The notes under the pieces: model-generated
The model's database searches: none
The model's input: the letters and a program-made list of their open reading frames with translations, nothing else
Told to the model about the DNA's origin: nothing
In this document: piece by piece, positions 24,028-36,175 of the stretch
How the letters are laid out: every line of letters starts with the position of its first letter
How positions within the stretch are numbered: the first letter of the stretch is position 1
Source: Rhabdophis nuchalis
Lineage: Eukaryota > Chordata > Lepidosauria > Squamata > Natricidae
Direction: 5' to 3'
DNA length: 64,000 nucleotides
Assembly: GCA_039707465.1 (NCBI GenBank)
Contig: CM077646.1
Span: 81,802,715 to 81,866,714 of the forward strand
Position numbers and translations under genes: made by a program

Positions 24028-24389
24028 CAGGTAGTCCTGATTTGCAACCACAATTGAGCCCAATATTTTCACTGGTGAGCAAGGCAGTTGTTAAGTGAGT
24101 CATGCCCCATTTTGTGACCTTTTATTGTTGTTAAGCCAATCACTATAGATGTTAAGTGAATCATCTGATTGTTAAGGAATCTGGCTCCCCCAGATTATTG
24201 ACTTTGCTCGTCAGAAGCTCCCTAGGAAGATTGCAAATGACCCATGACCCTGGAATGCTGTAACCATTGTAAATACATACAAGCATCTGATCATGTGACT
24301 ATAGGGATGCTGTCACAGTCTTAAGTGTGAGAACTGGTCATAAGTCATTTTTTTTTCAATGCCATTGTAACTTTGAAGAGGACTACCTG
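24028..24389. mobile_element. Tigger-like (Tc1/mariner) MITE, 362 bp
   Basis: Ends CAGGTAGTCCTGATTTGCAA and the inverse GAGGACTACCTG, flanked by TA on both sides (24026-24027, 24390-24391). A TA duplication fits Tc1/mariner. No transposase. Relatives at 11106 and 44404. Confidence 0.75.
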
Positions 24390-24391
24390 TA

Positions 24392-27300
24392 TCCCACCAG
24401 TGCATTTTTTTAAATTTCAAAATCCAGACCAAACTGCAAGAACGTTTTAAGAATAGCTATTGTGGGATTTTATTTAACTACCGCGGTAAATATACTCCAG
24501 GGGCGAAAAGGAAGGCAGCTACCTCAAGTTACTATCTGTACTTATTATTTCTTTTCTTAAGATCACAGTCTATAAGTCTTTTGCATTAATAGCTATAAAA
24601 TAAAGCCTACCCTGTGGAGGTTATATGGCTTAACTAAAATCTATAGGTAGATTTCCACCGTGCTCTTCTATATTCCACATTTCTCCTCTACACAACAGAT
24701 ACTCCTAACACCATATCTCCCTTTAAGTGGTTTGACTCCACTTCTCATCTTCTTCATTTTCTGTACAGTTATTGACGTTCAGGCCCTGTGAAGAGTTCCT
24801 GTGACTGATTATTTGAGGCATTCGATCATAACTATATCAAAAATGGTACAACAGTGTTACAGTGTGGGCAGTTTAATTTTCACTTTACTTCCTGGTGATC
24901 CCAGTTATGGAATTCACCTTTTTCATAGTTGCTATGCACTTAGTTGAGTTCCCTTTTGAATTATTTCTTATTATCATATTACACTTTTTCCCTTAGAATT
25001 GCTCTTCTTTATTTTTCCTGACCTGGGCTGTAAAAACCAAGCCAACAGCTAGAGGGCAGGAAAGACATTCAGAAAACAAACTCTGACTGAGTCTAGCCTA
25101 TCTTGCAAACACATGTAATTATGGCTGAACTTCAGAAATTAAACGTGTGAGCCCAATCAAGGCCAGTTAGATATAGACTGTGTAAACAAATGCTTATGAA
25201 ACATATTCATTTTGAAATGGCTCTATATATTTACCAAGTGACACAGATGCACTCTGTAAAATAACCGACTGATTCTATAGTAGGAAGAAAGATTTACAAA
25301 ATTGAATGACTCAGTTACATCTGTGAAAATGCGCCAGCTGCAAATAGATATATATATGAATAAGACTGTGTTAAATCATATATGGAGAAATAATATTCAG
25401 AATTACTGGCATTCAAACTAAGGGCTTAAATATCCAATTCTAATCCAAACCCTTCTACTTTGTTATTGTGAACTTCTTTTCTTTCTATAACATCAGTCAT
25501 TGATTTAAAAGAATAGCAGATTATTTAGTTGCACGCTTAATAGAAACATATCATCATAAAATGAATTTTTGAAAATTTATCTAATTCAGAGGATAGCTGA
25601 AAATTCTGCAGCTCAATATTAAGTTTAATGGCCTTAGGAGAATGAAGCGAGGACTAAAGATGGGATAACTGGCATGTAAAATATGTCAGGAAGAGGTGGC
25701 ATAGAAAATGTTTCAGAAGAGCCCATCCCTACCTATCTAGAGAGTAAAAGGAAAGAAACGGAGAAATAATTTCAGTCTTGCACGATTGGTTAATATGATC
25801 TTACAACAAATATAGTGGTTGTGCTTCTTGAGTAGAATACCTCAGGGGCAACAATTCTGTGGTACACTGTATGTTCTTATATAACAGGGCGCTCTTAATC
25901 AAGGTTCCAGGTACCTCATGACATATAGGTAGGCTACTCATCACATGTACTTAGGTTACTCAGGCTCAGGATAGTGTTGGGTGAAGATTACATTCCTATC
26001 CTGTTGATGGAAACAATATCCACCTTACCCACAAAATTAAGAATTATCATGTCTGGGATGACAAAAGAAGAAGATATTTCTGTCTTTTGGATCTATCGCT
26101 ATAATTATGAATTGCAGACAAATATACTACACTGGTTTCAAAACAGAGTTTTGTTCTGGCTGCAGTTAGATAAGTGACATGTATAGATTTGTATAGATTG
26201 TATATGTATATGTATAGATTTGATATTTTTGTTGTTTTCAGCTAAATCATTCTATCTGTAGGTTAAATAATATATAAAACTGCATAAAAACATATAACAA
26301 ACAATGCTTCTGCATTGTAGAATATTGCTGAGAGTTGAAGCCAAGCTAAGAAATAATTATGAACTAATGAAACGTACAGCCCGTATGTAATTTATCCACC
26401 TACTCTTGGCAGGAATACATGCCCTGTAATTTGCAGATCTGAATATTAAAAAGTCTCAAACTGAATCCCTAGCATTTCTTTTTAATCTGCATAGTACCTC
26501 AGTTTTGTTGCACAACACTTTGGAAATGTCTTTTTCATCAAATGTCAGACCAAATGAGCAGATCCTCAAACAGTTGCCTATTAAAAATTATTTTTAAGTC
26601 TTCAGTATTTATTCCTGTTGTAAAGCCCTCTTCTGAATCACACATTTACTAAGGATTTCTCTATGTAATTACTGTAAGTTTCAGAAAACTAGAAGACTCA
26701 AACTACTTCAGGTTAGGCTGAACTTGTCAAGAAAAGGAAATCTTTGGAATAAATTACACATCCTGGGTGTAGAATTCTATCCATGGTTGTCTGTAAAAGC
26801 AGGTGGGTGGATCTATACTATATGGCATATCCGTTTCCCACAATAATCATTGTGTATAAACAAAACACAGCCTAGTTGTTTCCAGTCTTCAATAACATGC
26901 TAGCAATTAAAATGCAAATAATGGGTTATAGTCATAAAGTACAAGTTGGTTTGTGTTAATATTTAAATCCTTTCATTTTTTTAAAAAAAATGCTTGTGTT
27001 TTCAATCTTTTTCTGCATTCTGTGTATTTCAACACTGGGGAAAAAGGTACAATATAACTGAAAAAGAAAAGAGCAATAGAACACCAGCAACAATAACAAA
27101 AAGAATAGAGATAATGATAAACAAAAGGATAATGAATATTTCTTTGTATTAAAGCAATGATTAAAATACTAAAAAGAAATAGTTACCATTTGTGTCCTAG
27201 GGCACTGGTGTTTTAAGATAATTATTTCTAGATTTCTCAGACTGTTTTTATTGTTGTTATTAATAACTTGTGATTGACTTCTAAATCTAATTACATTTAG

Positions 27301-27790
27301 AATGGGAAAAAGTTCTGTCTGTAAATTTTTATGACTGAAAAGTGATGGAAAATTGTGAACTGGCATTTGTCTGGTATTCTTAGGCTTAATGGACATTTTA
27401 CAAATGAAGCTTGATTGGTGTTTTTAGTCTTTTACTCAATAGCAAAACAATCAAAAGCATCTGTAGTTTTTATAGAGCAAAATATTTCCATATTTATTTA
27501 TATGTATAATTTGTGTTCTTAGACTGCCCATCTCACTATAGGAAGGACTCTTATATTAGCATATATAAAATTATATATCAATATATAAAATTAAAATATT
27601 AAAGTTGATTTAACATTAAAAAATATAAGATTATAAAATTGTAACAATTTCAAAGAGCCAATAAATTCAAGAAGACAATTTAACCCTATTAAAATTGGTT
27701 AATCAAGGTTAATCAAAGCAAAGAAAGGCCTCTCATGGCAGCAACCAGTCCCACAATTGTATGGTCTTTTGTGACCCTCCCTCACAAAGC
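24392..27790. other. Nothing recognised over 3.4 kb
   Basis: AT-rich intronic DNA. I saw no exon, RNA gene or clear transposon end. It is the longest repeat-poor stretch in the window. Confidence 0.55.
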
Positions 27791-27794
27791 TGCA

Positions 27795-28070
27795 GAGCCA
27801 GGTTTTGATCCCCTTATGGAAGGCCAGAAGAATGGGATCACAGCTCATCTCTGGAGGAAGGATATTTCATAAGGCAGAGGCAATAATAATAATAATTTAT
27901 TATATTTATAAACCGCCCAGTCTCCCCGAAGGAACAATGGCAGAGAAGGGTCTCTTTGTCAGTCAGAATTCTTTGACTGACATGGTCTGCAACACACTTT
28001 TTCTGCCAGATTCAGTGGGATGAGCTGAAATGATGGGGCAAAGCCCCATGTCATGTATGACTTCTAAGTG
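27795..28070 (-). mobile_element. LINE 3' end fragments, family uncertain
   Basis: The plus-strand text AATAATAATAATAATTTATT followed by ATAAACCGCCCAGTCTCCCC is the reverse of a GGAGACTGGGCGGTTTATAA tail, at 27877-27945. It seems to sit inside an older LINE-like fragment. Low certainty. Confidence 0.4.
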
Positions 28071-29750
28071 ATGACCAACACTTGCTGAAATTTCAGATAA
28101 TAAATTATTTTTGTATAAACAATTAGAAATATACATTACTAAAAAGAGTTATACACCGTGAGGTTGAAGTTTATTACTTTTTCCCCAGCTGCTTAAAATG
28201 AGACTGATGAAGTGCCATGGCATTTCATCAAAAAGCTTTCTAGGTCATGCTGGAATGTGTCCTAACTCATGTTATTTTTATAACAAAGTGACCTTAAAAA
28301 CTGTTCTAGGAATTTTTAAAAGGCTTTTTCTAGACTGTATAATCTCAGAAATAGTGAGGTTTACAGTAAAATCCAAGAATCTAATTATTATCTGCACGAT
28401 AACCCAGCAAGACGGAGCATCAGATTCCTAAGTGATTCTGTTCCCAAATGATTCTAGCCCTAGATGGAGCAGTGGGCACTTAATCAATTTTTATACTCAG
28501 AGACACATAAACTTTTCTTGAAAAACAAGCTGTGAATTGGGCCCTGTAGTGGAGTTCTGCATCAGGATCTGATTCTTCAGTAGTTCTTCATCAGTGGGCC
28601 TTTCTAACACCCCTCATTAAGGTCAGAGTGACTGTCTGAGATAGCCATTATAACCTGACCTCTTTAGGGATTTTGACTGAAGGTGTTCCATGCTAATACA
28701 GTGTGCTAGGAATAAGTCAATTGTGTAGGAGAGAGAGAGAGAGAGAGAAGCTGGAGCAGAATTTTTATAACTTTCAGAAGTTTAATAGGAAAGTACATAA
28801 AAACATGTAGCCCATCCTTTTAATGTATATGCATTAGGTCAGGTGGCTTATAATAGCTAAGCATCAAACTTAAAACACCAATATAAATAAAACCCACAGC
28901 CAAGGTGGGGACACTATATATAAATATAATCTTCAAAAAAATATTATTAAGAAAGGTGTATGATATTTTGGGTCCAAAACAACACTGTTGTGATACTGTA
29001 AAGATAGTAATTTTCAATACCACATGCTCTATGGATGACCATTTCATAAGAAAACATCCATGGGAGAATTCATCTTAAAATGTACAACATTTTGGATGGA
29101 TTTAAAAAAGACCAAAATTTCTTATCACACTATATGTGTAATTACTATTCAGTCAGATATAATGTCTATAATGTCATGTTTGACTGCTCCATGTTTGATC
29201 AAAAGCCTTTCACCTTTCTCTTACTATTTTTCTTTTTACTATTTACTATTTAATTTACTATTCACTTCTTTCTCTTTTCCATCCCACGGTTATGTTGCTA
29301 TCATACTCTTCTCACAGAATTATATCCATGCCTCTGGTGAGGTGGAGTGTAATTCACTAATATTTGTATGCTGTAATAAATCTGTTAGGCTTTAGAGTAC
29401 ATCAATGCTTTATTATTTCTAAAAATATTATTTATGTGAAAAAGTATAATGAAGTATCAGAAGAGAATCAGAGGGGGATACTTTTAACATTTCACTGGAT
29501 AAATCTATATAAGGTACTCTTGGGAAGACTTTCGTACGGTCCTGTGCAACTCATAGAGGGGAAAGGGACAAATTAATACCTTACAAATTACTGCAAGCCA
29601 CAAAGGGATAGTTGTGTCCTGATCAGTTGTTCAGTGGCAGCAGTGATGGAACTGACAGTGTCTAGGAGGCACTGGAAGCTCTTGGCAGCTTCTGATTCAG
29701 GGCAGAAGTGGCTGCAAATCCAAGGCAACTGCAGGGCTGGATAACTTTGG
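28071..29750. other. Nothing recognised except a (GA)n run
   Basis: A short GA microsatellite lies at 28729-28749. The rest is AT-rich with no named element. Confidence 0.55.
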
Positions 29751-30250
29751 TGTCAGGGTTCCAAGTAACACCCCTAATGAAAGAAGGCTATGAGGCTTGA
29801 GTTTCCTCAAAGTTCCATTTTATTAGAGATGCCATATTGGCACATCTGGGAAAAACCGAATCTGAAAGCTTCCAGGTTTTACCCATCCAAATGAAAGTCC
29901 AAGCCCCTGCCCAGCACCCACATGTCCGTCACATGGCCCAATCATGCACCATCCGAAACTGGAGATCTCAGTCATCTTATCACAGCTGCAAGGCAAAATG
30001 GCCGTGACTTTCTGAGAAAGAATGTTATTTTGACTATATGTAACCCACACTCTGTATAATCCCCCCTTCTTTTTCCCCACAGTAGAAAATGTGGCAGGCC
30101 TGAAGTCCCAAAGGTAAAAGATGGCTTCCAGGTCTGAGACTTGAGGTGGCAAAACCGGAAGGAGTAGATTGATGATTTTCCAAAAATCATCAGCAGTTGC
30201 ACAAGGTTGAGACCTATGAGTGGCATGTTGTGCAGGCGTATTATGTTGTG
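29751..30250 (-). mobile_element. Possible LTR remnant
   Basis: On the minus strand the block ends CCAAGTAACACC-complement text finishing in CCCTGACA, with AATAAAATGGAACTTTGAGG about 60 bases upstream as a possible poly(A) signal. No matching left boundary or target duplication was found. The 205-codon minus-strand frame here starts outside the block and has no recognisable retroviral domain. Confidence 0.35.
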
Positions 30251-31019
30251 TGTGCCTATATTTGACCATGCCTTCATCACACAAAAAAACCCTCACAGTA
30301 AATGACTCCTCTCTTTGCTGTTTATGTGTCTCTTCATTATAGAAACAAGCAGCCCTTAAATTTAACATAACCAAAATCAAATTAAAGATTATAGCGTGAG
30401 TGTGTTGATTCACATCAACTGATGATGCAACACATATCATAGTCTAAACAGGCATTGACATATAATTAGATGATTTGATCCTTTGACATCCCTTACCACT
30501 CCTTTATCACTAATGTAAAAAATAGCGGCTTCAGTTGAACTGAAATATTATTTGCTTGGACATACTTGAATTATTATTCATTTAGAGAATAAATAATAAT
30601 AAATTATTTCGGGCAACATTACCTAATTATTGAGACACAATATTCCTGCACTTCTATGCTATTCAATGCAAATGCTGCAGTTCTGCCATTCCATAGATTA
30701 AAAAGAGCTACGGATGCCAAAATATCTCTTTGGTGATAAGAAAACCATACACCTGATATATTTTGTGTTAATACCATAGCTTGTTAACATTCATTCACAG
30801 CATCTGGATAGCATGCTTATTAGCATAGCTTATCTTTGTTAGCAGCATCTTCCTAAAGACATGTATTTAGCTGACTCATAAACTATTTTTAAACCCAATC
30901 CCATATCACGGTATGGTATATCACAGTATGCAGTTTTTAAAAAGTTGTACTGGAAATACGTTAAATGTCACAATGCTAGTGACTGATGACCAAATATTTA
31001 TTTAGAACTAGAATAGAAT

Positions 31020-31381
31020 CAGTGGTAGATTCAGCTAGTTCATATCTATTTTGGAGAACTGGTTGTTAACTTTCTAAGCAGTTTGGAAAACTGGTTGTTG
31101 GAAGAAATTTTATTTTGTTTTTTCCCGCTTTACAGGGCTAACCCTGTAAGGAAGGCAGGAAAGAAACATTCTGGTGTTGTTTCTAGCCTAATCTTTATTG
31201 CCCTGCTTACAGAAACTGCCTTTCTGGTTAACTCTTATTGTATTGTAACAGCTAAGGCCCATCAACCTGAGTGACATTGAGTTGATCACGCCCACATGGT
31301 CATATGATCACCAAGCCACGCCTACCCATCTGGTCATTAGGGCAGAGAAACAGTTGTTAAATTATTTGAATCTCACCACTG
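31020..31381. mobile_element. hAT-type MITE, 362 bp
   Basis: Begins CAGTGGTAGATTCA and ends with the inverse-like TGAATCTCACCACTG. Perfect 8-bp duplications AATAGAAT lie at 31012-31019 and 31382-31389. Non-coding. Confidence 0.9.
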
Positions 31382-31884
31382 AATAGAATATGCCCTAAAT
31401 TAATTTGGTCAGATAAGTTGCTATTACAACATTAAAACAGCGATCAATTTCCACAAATACCTTGTCATAGGAAAACTTTCTAAATCATAGGTAAATTAAT
31501 TTCAGATTAATTTCAGAAACAAGTAATTGAGGTTTTACAGTTTACAAAGTAGTATTTTAAAAATTTGAACAGCCGTAATTGTGAAAAGGTGAAACAATTG
31601 GATACTTCTTGCTTTAATGCCTGCAGAAGAGAAGAGGATGGGCTATTAGCAAGTGGCATCTGAGGGGCCCTAGGAAGACAGACTTATCTGCCATGACAGT
31701 TGCCCTACAGAGCATCACCCTCCCTCCCCATCCTGTTATTGAAAAGAAAGGTTCACCTATTTTTGCCACACACAAATAAGTTGTTTTGGACCATTTTTCT
31801 AAATGAATCAATGGACCAGTATAATGCTTTTGATTCATTTGTTTAACTGGATTCTCTTTCATTTTAAGACTTGTATGGTAAATA
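31382..31884. other. Nothing recognised
   Basis: AT-rich intronic DNA. Confidence 0.5.
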
Positions 31885-31990
31885 GAACAGAACAGAACAG
31901 AACAAAACAGAATTCTTTATTGGCCAAATGTGATTGGACATATAAGGAATTTGTCTTTGGTGCATATGCTCTCAGTTGAGCAAATCAAGT
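31885..31990 (-). mobile_element. Retroposon 3' end with pentanucleotide tail
   Basis: (GAACA)n followed by GAATTCTTTATTGGCCAAAT. Read in reverse, an AATAAAGAATTC end is followed by TGTTC repeats, the layout of a 5'-truncated LINE. Family not assigned. Confidence 0.45.
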
Positions 31991-32589
31991 TGAACAAATC
32001 AATTTAGGGACAGTTGTTGACTGAAGCTGTGTGATTGGTCTGCAGTAGCTGCACCTATCTAGAAAACCTAGATAGAAATCAAAGGGGGGGGGCTTATGTG
32101 TTTCAACAAACTAAACACAAACTAAACCTGAGAGCATGTGTAACATCACACTCTCTTATCCCTCAACATCAGGCTTAGGGGATAACCAGTTGTTCAGTTC
32201 CTGTCACAACCAATGAATCAACACTTGGGTTTTTTCCTTAAAAAAAACCAGTCCTTGCACTTGCAGGAAAAATGCTAGAAAGAAGAGTATATTAACTGAA
32301 TAAACATGCCTTCAAACCACTGAAAATATTAAAGAAAACAACCGAAGCGTGACTTATGCAGTACAGTACAGTACAAAAAAAATATAGCTGTTTATATTCC
32401 ATGAAATGCTAAAGGCCAAACTGCATGTTTTAATGAAATGTTTTCCTGCAATACATTTATTTTCGATAGAAATAAAAAGTAACAATAAAAATAACATTTG
32501 AAAATGATAGAATTTGTGGGGACTTTCAAAGGGGTACTGAAATTAAAGTTATCTGCTAACCATTTCCCCATTGAGTTTCTACTACTAAA

Positions 32590-32660
32590 AGCCAAACTGC
32601 CCTTGTAGCTTTCCCAGTTAAAATAGAATGGTTGCAGGAAATGGGTATGTCTAGTTTAAT
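32590..32660 (+). mobile_element. CR1 LINE 3' region, left piece
   Basis: TTGCAGGAAATGGGTATGTC followed by TAGTTTAATGAAAAG is the CR1 3' region. It is interrupted by the ORF1-only element and resumes at 34712. Confidence 0.6.
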
Positions 32661-32679
32661 GAAAAGAAGGACTAGGGGA

Positions 32680-34692
32680 CTTCCGGTATCCGGCTCCAGC
32701 GGAGACGGGCGAGCCTAGGGCTCGCTCGCCGCTTTGTTGCCTTTTCTGCCCCCCCAGGGGGGCGAAACTCTCCGGTTACCGGAGGTTTCCCGCAGGGTCG
32801 GCTCAGAGGGAGCGGCCCTCGTCACGGCGGTGGGGAGGGCGCTCCTCTCTGCGACCTAGGAGGAGAGGAACATGCTAGCGGGGGTTTTTTCCTTCCCCAA
32901 CGGCTGTCGGTGCCATTCGCTTTAATGGAGAGGGCTGAACGGAGAGATCGGGCGGATCGCCGAGGCTTCAGCTGCGAGAGAGAGTGAGTTTAAAAGAACA
33001 CCTTTTTTTCCTTGCTGCCAGCCAGGCTGAACGGACTGGGAGGGGGGTGTTTAATTTAAAAAAAAAACCCCTCGGATTTAAGCGGCACGTTAAAATGGCT
33101 TCTCTGCAAAGAGAAAGCGGAAACTTTCACTCCGGACGGTCTTTAACAAGGGAAAGTGGATTGTGACTTTCTGCAACATTGTTTCTAGGTCTGGCTGAGC
33201 TTAAAAAATTTCTTTTTTTTGCTACTCTCTCCCTCTGGCTGCGAGATGGGCGGTGGAAGTGGCTTCACTTTGTCCCTTGCCTGACTATTTCAACTAAGGA
33301 AAATTTCCAGCGTCTCTTTGAAAGCAGGACTCTCTCTGGATTTTTGAAATTTTTTTTCTTTTGATGGATTTGTGACTTCTTCTCTGGAATACCTTCGTTA
33401 TTATTATTTGCTGATTTGGGAAATTGTGTCTCTTTTGGTTTCTGAATGGTTTGCAACTTCACAGCCCTGAACTGAACTGAGCTCCTGGTTTGCCCCACCA
33501 GCCCCACCCGGAAAACGCCATCTTGGTGGCAGTGACTCTAACTTTTAACCATGGCACAAGAAGCAGCACTTGTAAATTTGGAACAAAGGATGGCTTCTCT
33601 TGAAACTTCTATGCAAACTTTGATATTAGAAATAAAGGCCCAGAGGGCTGAAAATAGTACTTTTAAAAAGGAACTATTGGATACCCGGAAGCAAGTGTTG
33701 GAGAATACACAGAAGAATGAAGAATTGGAAGGAGGGCTGGAGGGGGCTAAGGGAGAGATTAAAAATGTTTCTAATGAGGTGGGGGAAATAAATGGGCATG
33801 TGTCTAGGATAGATATGGAAAGAATGACATATTTTTTGAGATTTCAGAATGTTCTTGAGGAATCTGGTGAATGCCTACCTGATCTTATGAGTACAATTTT
33901 AGCAGACTATTTACAAAAACCTAAGGATGAGATCAGGGGGGACATTGACCTAGCCTATAGAATTAATTCTGCATATGCCAGGATGAATGAAGTGCCTAGA
34001 GAGATACATGTGAAATTTGTTAGAAGGTCAACCAGAGAGGAAATCCTGAAATTGCAGAGAGAAAGTCCATTAATTTACCAACTAAAAACGGTCACTATCT
34101 TGAAGCAGATTCCTAGAAAGATTCGAGATGCAAGACGGAAATTTTCCTTCTTGTCTAAAACATTGTTTGATCACGGGATTTGGTTCAAGTGGGTGACACC
34201 CGAAGGGATGCTGGTGTTCTGGGAAGGAGGAAGAGTGAGGATTAAAACAGTTGCTGAGGCGGAAGCCTTTCTTAAAAAACATTCCTCTGCCCTGGGGGAA
34301 GATCCAGGGGGGACGGAGGGGGTCACGGCCCCGCCCGCGGGGGGCCAGGGGGGAGAGAAAGAAGATACAATAGCCAAAAGACTTAGATCAAAAAAATAAC
34401 TTTGCCTTGATTTTTCTTGAACAATTTTGTATAATATTTCTATCCGGACTTTTTGTAAATGTCTGACAGCATGGAAGGGAGAATTTAGGTAAATGTACTT
34501 GCTTTCATCTTGTAGTGGTATGGAAAATGTTTTCTATGTTAACTTTTTTTTAATGTGTATTTTGAGGTCTCGGAAGGTCCGACGACTCTGACGTGAATGC
34601 TCTCAAAATTTCTTTCTAACCATTACCCTATCCTGTTAAAAAATGTAAAACCAATAAAACTTTTTCAATAAAAAAAGAAAAAAAAAAGAAAA
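32680..34692 (+). mobile_element. ORF1-only L1-type element (HAL1-like), copy 1
   Basis: A complete retrotransposition unit of about 2.0 kb with 19-bp target duplications, GAAAAGAAGGACTAGGGGA, at 32661-32679 and 34693-34711. Order: GC-rich 5' leader starting CTTCCGGTATCCGGCTCCAG, one intact ORF1 (33551-34399), a 290-bp 3' UTR with CCAATAAAACTTTTTCAATA, and an A-rich tail. No ORF2, endonuclease or RT is present between ORF1 and the tail. It inserted into a CR1 copy, splitting it. Copy 2 at 54521 has the same junctions, so the missing ORF2 is a property of the family. The likely mobiliser is an autonomous L1 acting in trans (inference). Confidence 0.9.
33551..34399 (+). CDS. L1-type ORF1 protein, intact (282 aa)
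   Basis: RNA-binding chaperone-like protein of L1 elements. ATG in a strong AACCATGG context. Residues about 5-95 are heptad-rich and predicted coiled coil (trimerisation in known ORF1p). Residues about 95-170 match the RRM-like part, with MTYFLRFQNV, DLAYRINSAY and VPREIHVKFVRRSTREEIL corresponding to the LRIxG, HR and PRHIIVKF blocks of L1 ORF1p. Residues about 180-250 match the C-terminal domain (VTILKQIPRKIRDARRKFSF). The tail is Gly/Pro-rich and ends in basic KRLRSKK. No stop or frameshift. It is 269 of 282 residues identical to copy 2; six of the thirteen differences lie in residues 168-179. Confidence 0.9.
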   Translation: MAQEAALVNLEQRMASLETSMQTLILEIKAQRAENSTFKKELLDTRKQVLENTQKNEELEGGLEGAKGEIKNVSNEVGEINGHVSRIDMERMTYFLRFQNVLEESGECLPDLMSTILADYLQKPKDEIRGDIDLAYRINSAYARMNEVPREIHVKFVRRSTREEILKLQRESPLIYQLKTVTILKQIPRKIRDARRKFSFLSKTLFDHGIWFKWVTPEGMLVFWEGGRVRIKTVAEAEAFLKKHSSALGEDPGGTEGVTAPPAGGQGGEKEDTIAKRLRSKK

Positions 34693-34711
34693 GAAAAGAA
34701 GGACTAGGGGA

Positions 34712-35062
34712 GATATGATAGCAGTGTTCCAATATCTCAGGGGTTGCCACAAAGAAGAGGGAGTCATGCAGTTGTATACATTTGTTTATCACTCCAAAGC
34801 ACCTGAAGGCAGGACAAAAAGCAATGGATGAAAACTAATCAAGGAGAAAATTAACCTAGAACTAAGAATTTCCCCGACCGTTAGAACAATTAAATAATGG
34901 GACAACTTGCCTCCAGAAGTTGTGAATGCTCCAACACTGGAAGTTTTTAGGAAGAAATTGGACAACGATTTATCTGAAATGGTATAGGGTTTCCTGCCTG
35001 AGCAGAGGGTTGGACTAGAATATCTCCAAGGTCCCTTCCAACTCTGTAATTCTGTTATCTAT
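34712..35062 (+). mobile_element. CR1 LINE 3' region, right piece
   Basis: Continuation of the CR1 interrupted at 32660: GATATGATAGCAGTGTTCCA, GGAAGTTTTTAGGAAGAAAT and the terminal GGTTGGACTAGAATATCTCC then GGTCCCTTCCAACTCTGT. This is the 3' UTR and end typical of reptile CR1. Confidence 0.82.
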
Positions 35063-35250
35063 TTTGCATTAACAGGACCAACGGCCTGGAGAATTCTCAA
35101 TATTCTTCCTCTGCAGTATTCATACTTGTATAAATTTGTTTATCACTCCATTCTTCAAATGCTCAGACATTAAAGTTATTCTCACCCCCACCCCACTCCA
35201 CTTCCATATCCATTGAAATAGCATGACTAAGTATACTTATTGACTTAGTC

Positions 35251-35524
35251 CAGTGATGGCAAACCTTTTTTGGCTCATGTGCCAAAAGCAGGGGGAGCGA
35301 AGGGGGGTCGTGTGCAGGCACACATGCATGTGCTTTACCCCTCTGATTTGCTCGTAGGGTCATTTTTCGCCTTTAGGGAAGCCTCCAGGTGAAAAACGGT
35401 CTCAAAAGAAGGCTGAAGTCAGCTGGAAATGCGCGCTGGAGCTGACAGGGCAACACTTCGCGTGCCCTAACAAATGGCTCCGTGTGCCACCTGTGGCACC
35501 CGTGCCATAGGTTCGTCATCACAG
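35251..35524. mobile_element. hAT-type MITE (CAGTGATGGC family)
   Basis: Left end CAGTGATGGCAAACCTTTTT; right end GGTTCGTCATCAC resembles its inverse. The flanks ACTTAGTC and AGACAGTC agree at only 5 of 8 positions, so the target duplication is doubtful. Non-coding, with TGTGCCA and TGGCACC blocks. Confidence 0.7.
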
Positions 35525-35999
35525 ACAGTCTTTCAAAAAGCTATCAGAGTATTAATGTTCTAGAAATTTTCTTTTCTATATTTGCCTCTCTCACATATCC
35601 TGGCATAAAATTACCTCCTACCACATCCTGACATGGGATTGGCTCCCCAACACATCAATCAACATATAATTAATATTTTCAAGTGGCTATAATCTCATAA
35701 TTTTTTCCTTATGTATCACAACCAATTCATGTATCAACAATGTACATTTTTAGCTAGGATTTCCTTTGTTTCAATTGGTTTCATTTTCACTTGCTACATT
35801 GAAAAAAAATTATTACCTTGTTTCCATTAATCATGTGGTTTGAAGATATATATCTGGAAATCTTTATAGACTGCAAATAATAAGAAGGTCATACACCCGT
35901 AAGCAAAGACCATTTATATTGGAATATTTCTCCAATTACAACCTTTATCATTTATAACTTTCTTCTCAGCACATTTATTTAGTAATATTCCTTTAAAAT

Positions 36000-36175
36000 C
36001 AGAATCAAGCTGGAAGGGACCTTGGAGGTCTTCTAGTCCAGCCCCATGCTCAAGCAGGAGATCCTATACCATTTCAGACAAGTGACCATCCAGTCTCTTT
36101 TTTAAAACCTCCAGTGATGAAGCACCCACATCTAAAGGCAAGCTGCTCCACTGGTTAATTGTCCTCATTTTACTT
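36000..36175 (-). mobile_element. CR1 LINE 3' end
   Basis: Reverse of the CR1 end: AGCTGGAAGGGACCTTGGAG then TCTTCTAGTCCAGCCCCATG and CTCAAGCAGGAGATCCTATA. Confidence 0.8.

Noticed and set aside
28198..28235. CTGATGAAGTGCC with downstream palindrome as a possible hammerhead
   Set aside because: It is a simple palindrome (GATGAAGTGCCATGGCATTT); no GAAA core or cleavage triplet in place.
29823..30440. 205-codon minus-strand open frame
   Set aside because: No recognisable domain, atypical composition, overlaps a likely LTR remnant, no splice or start support.
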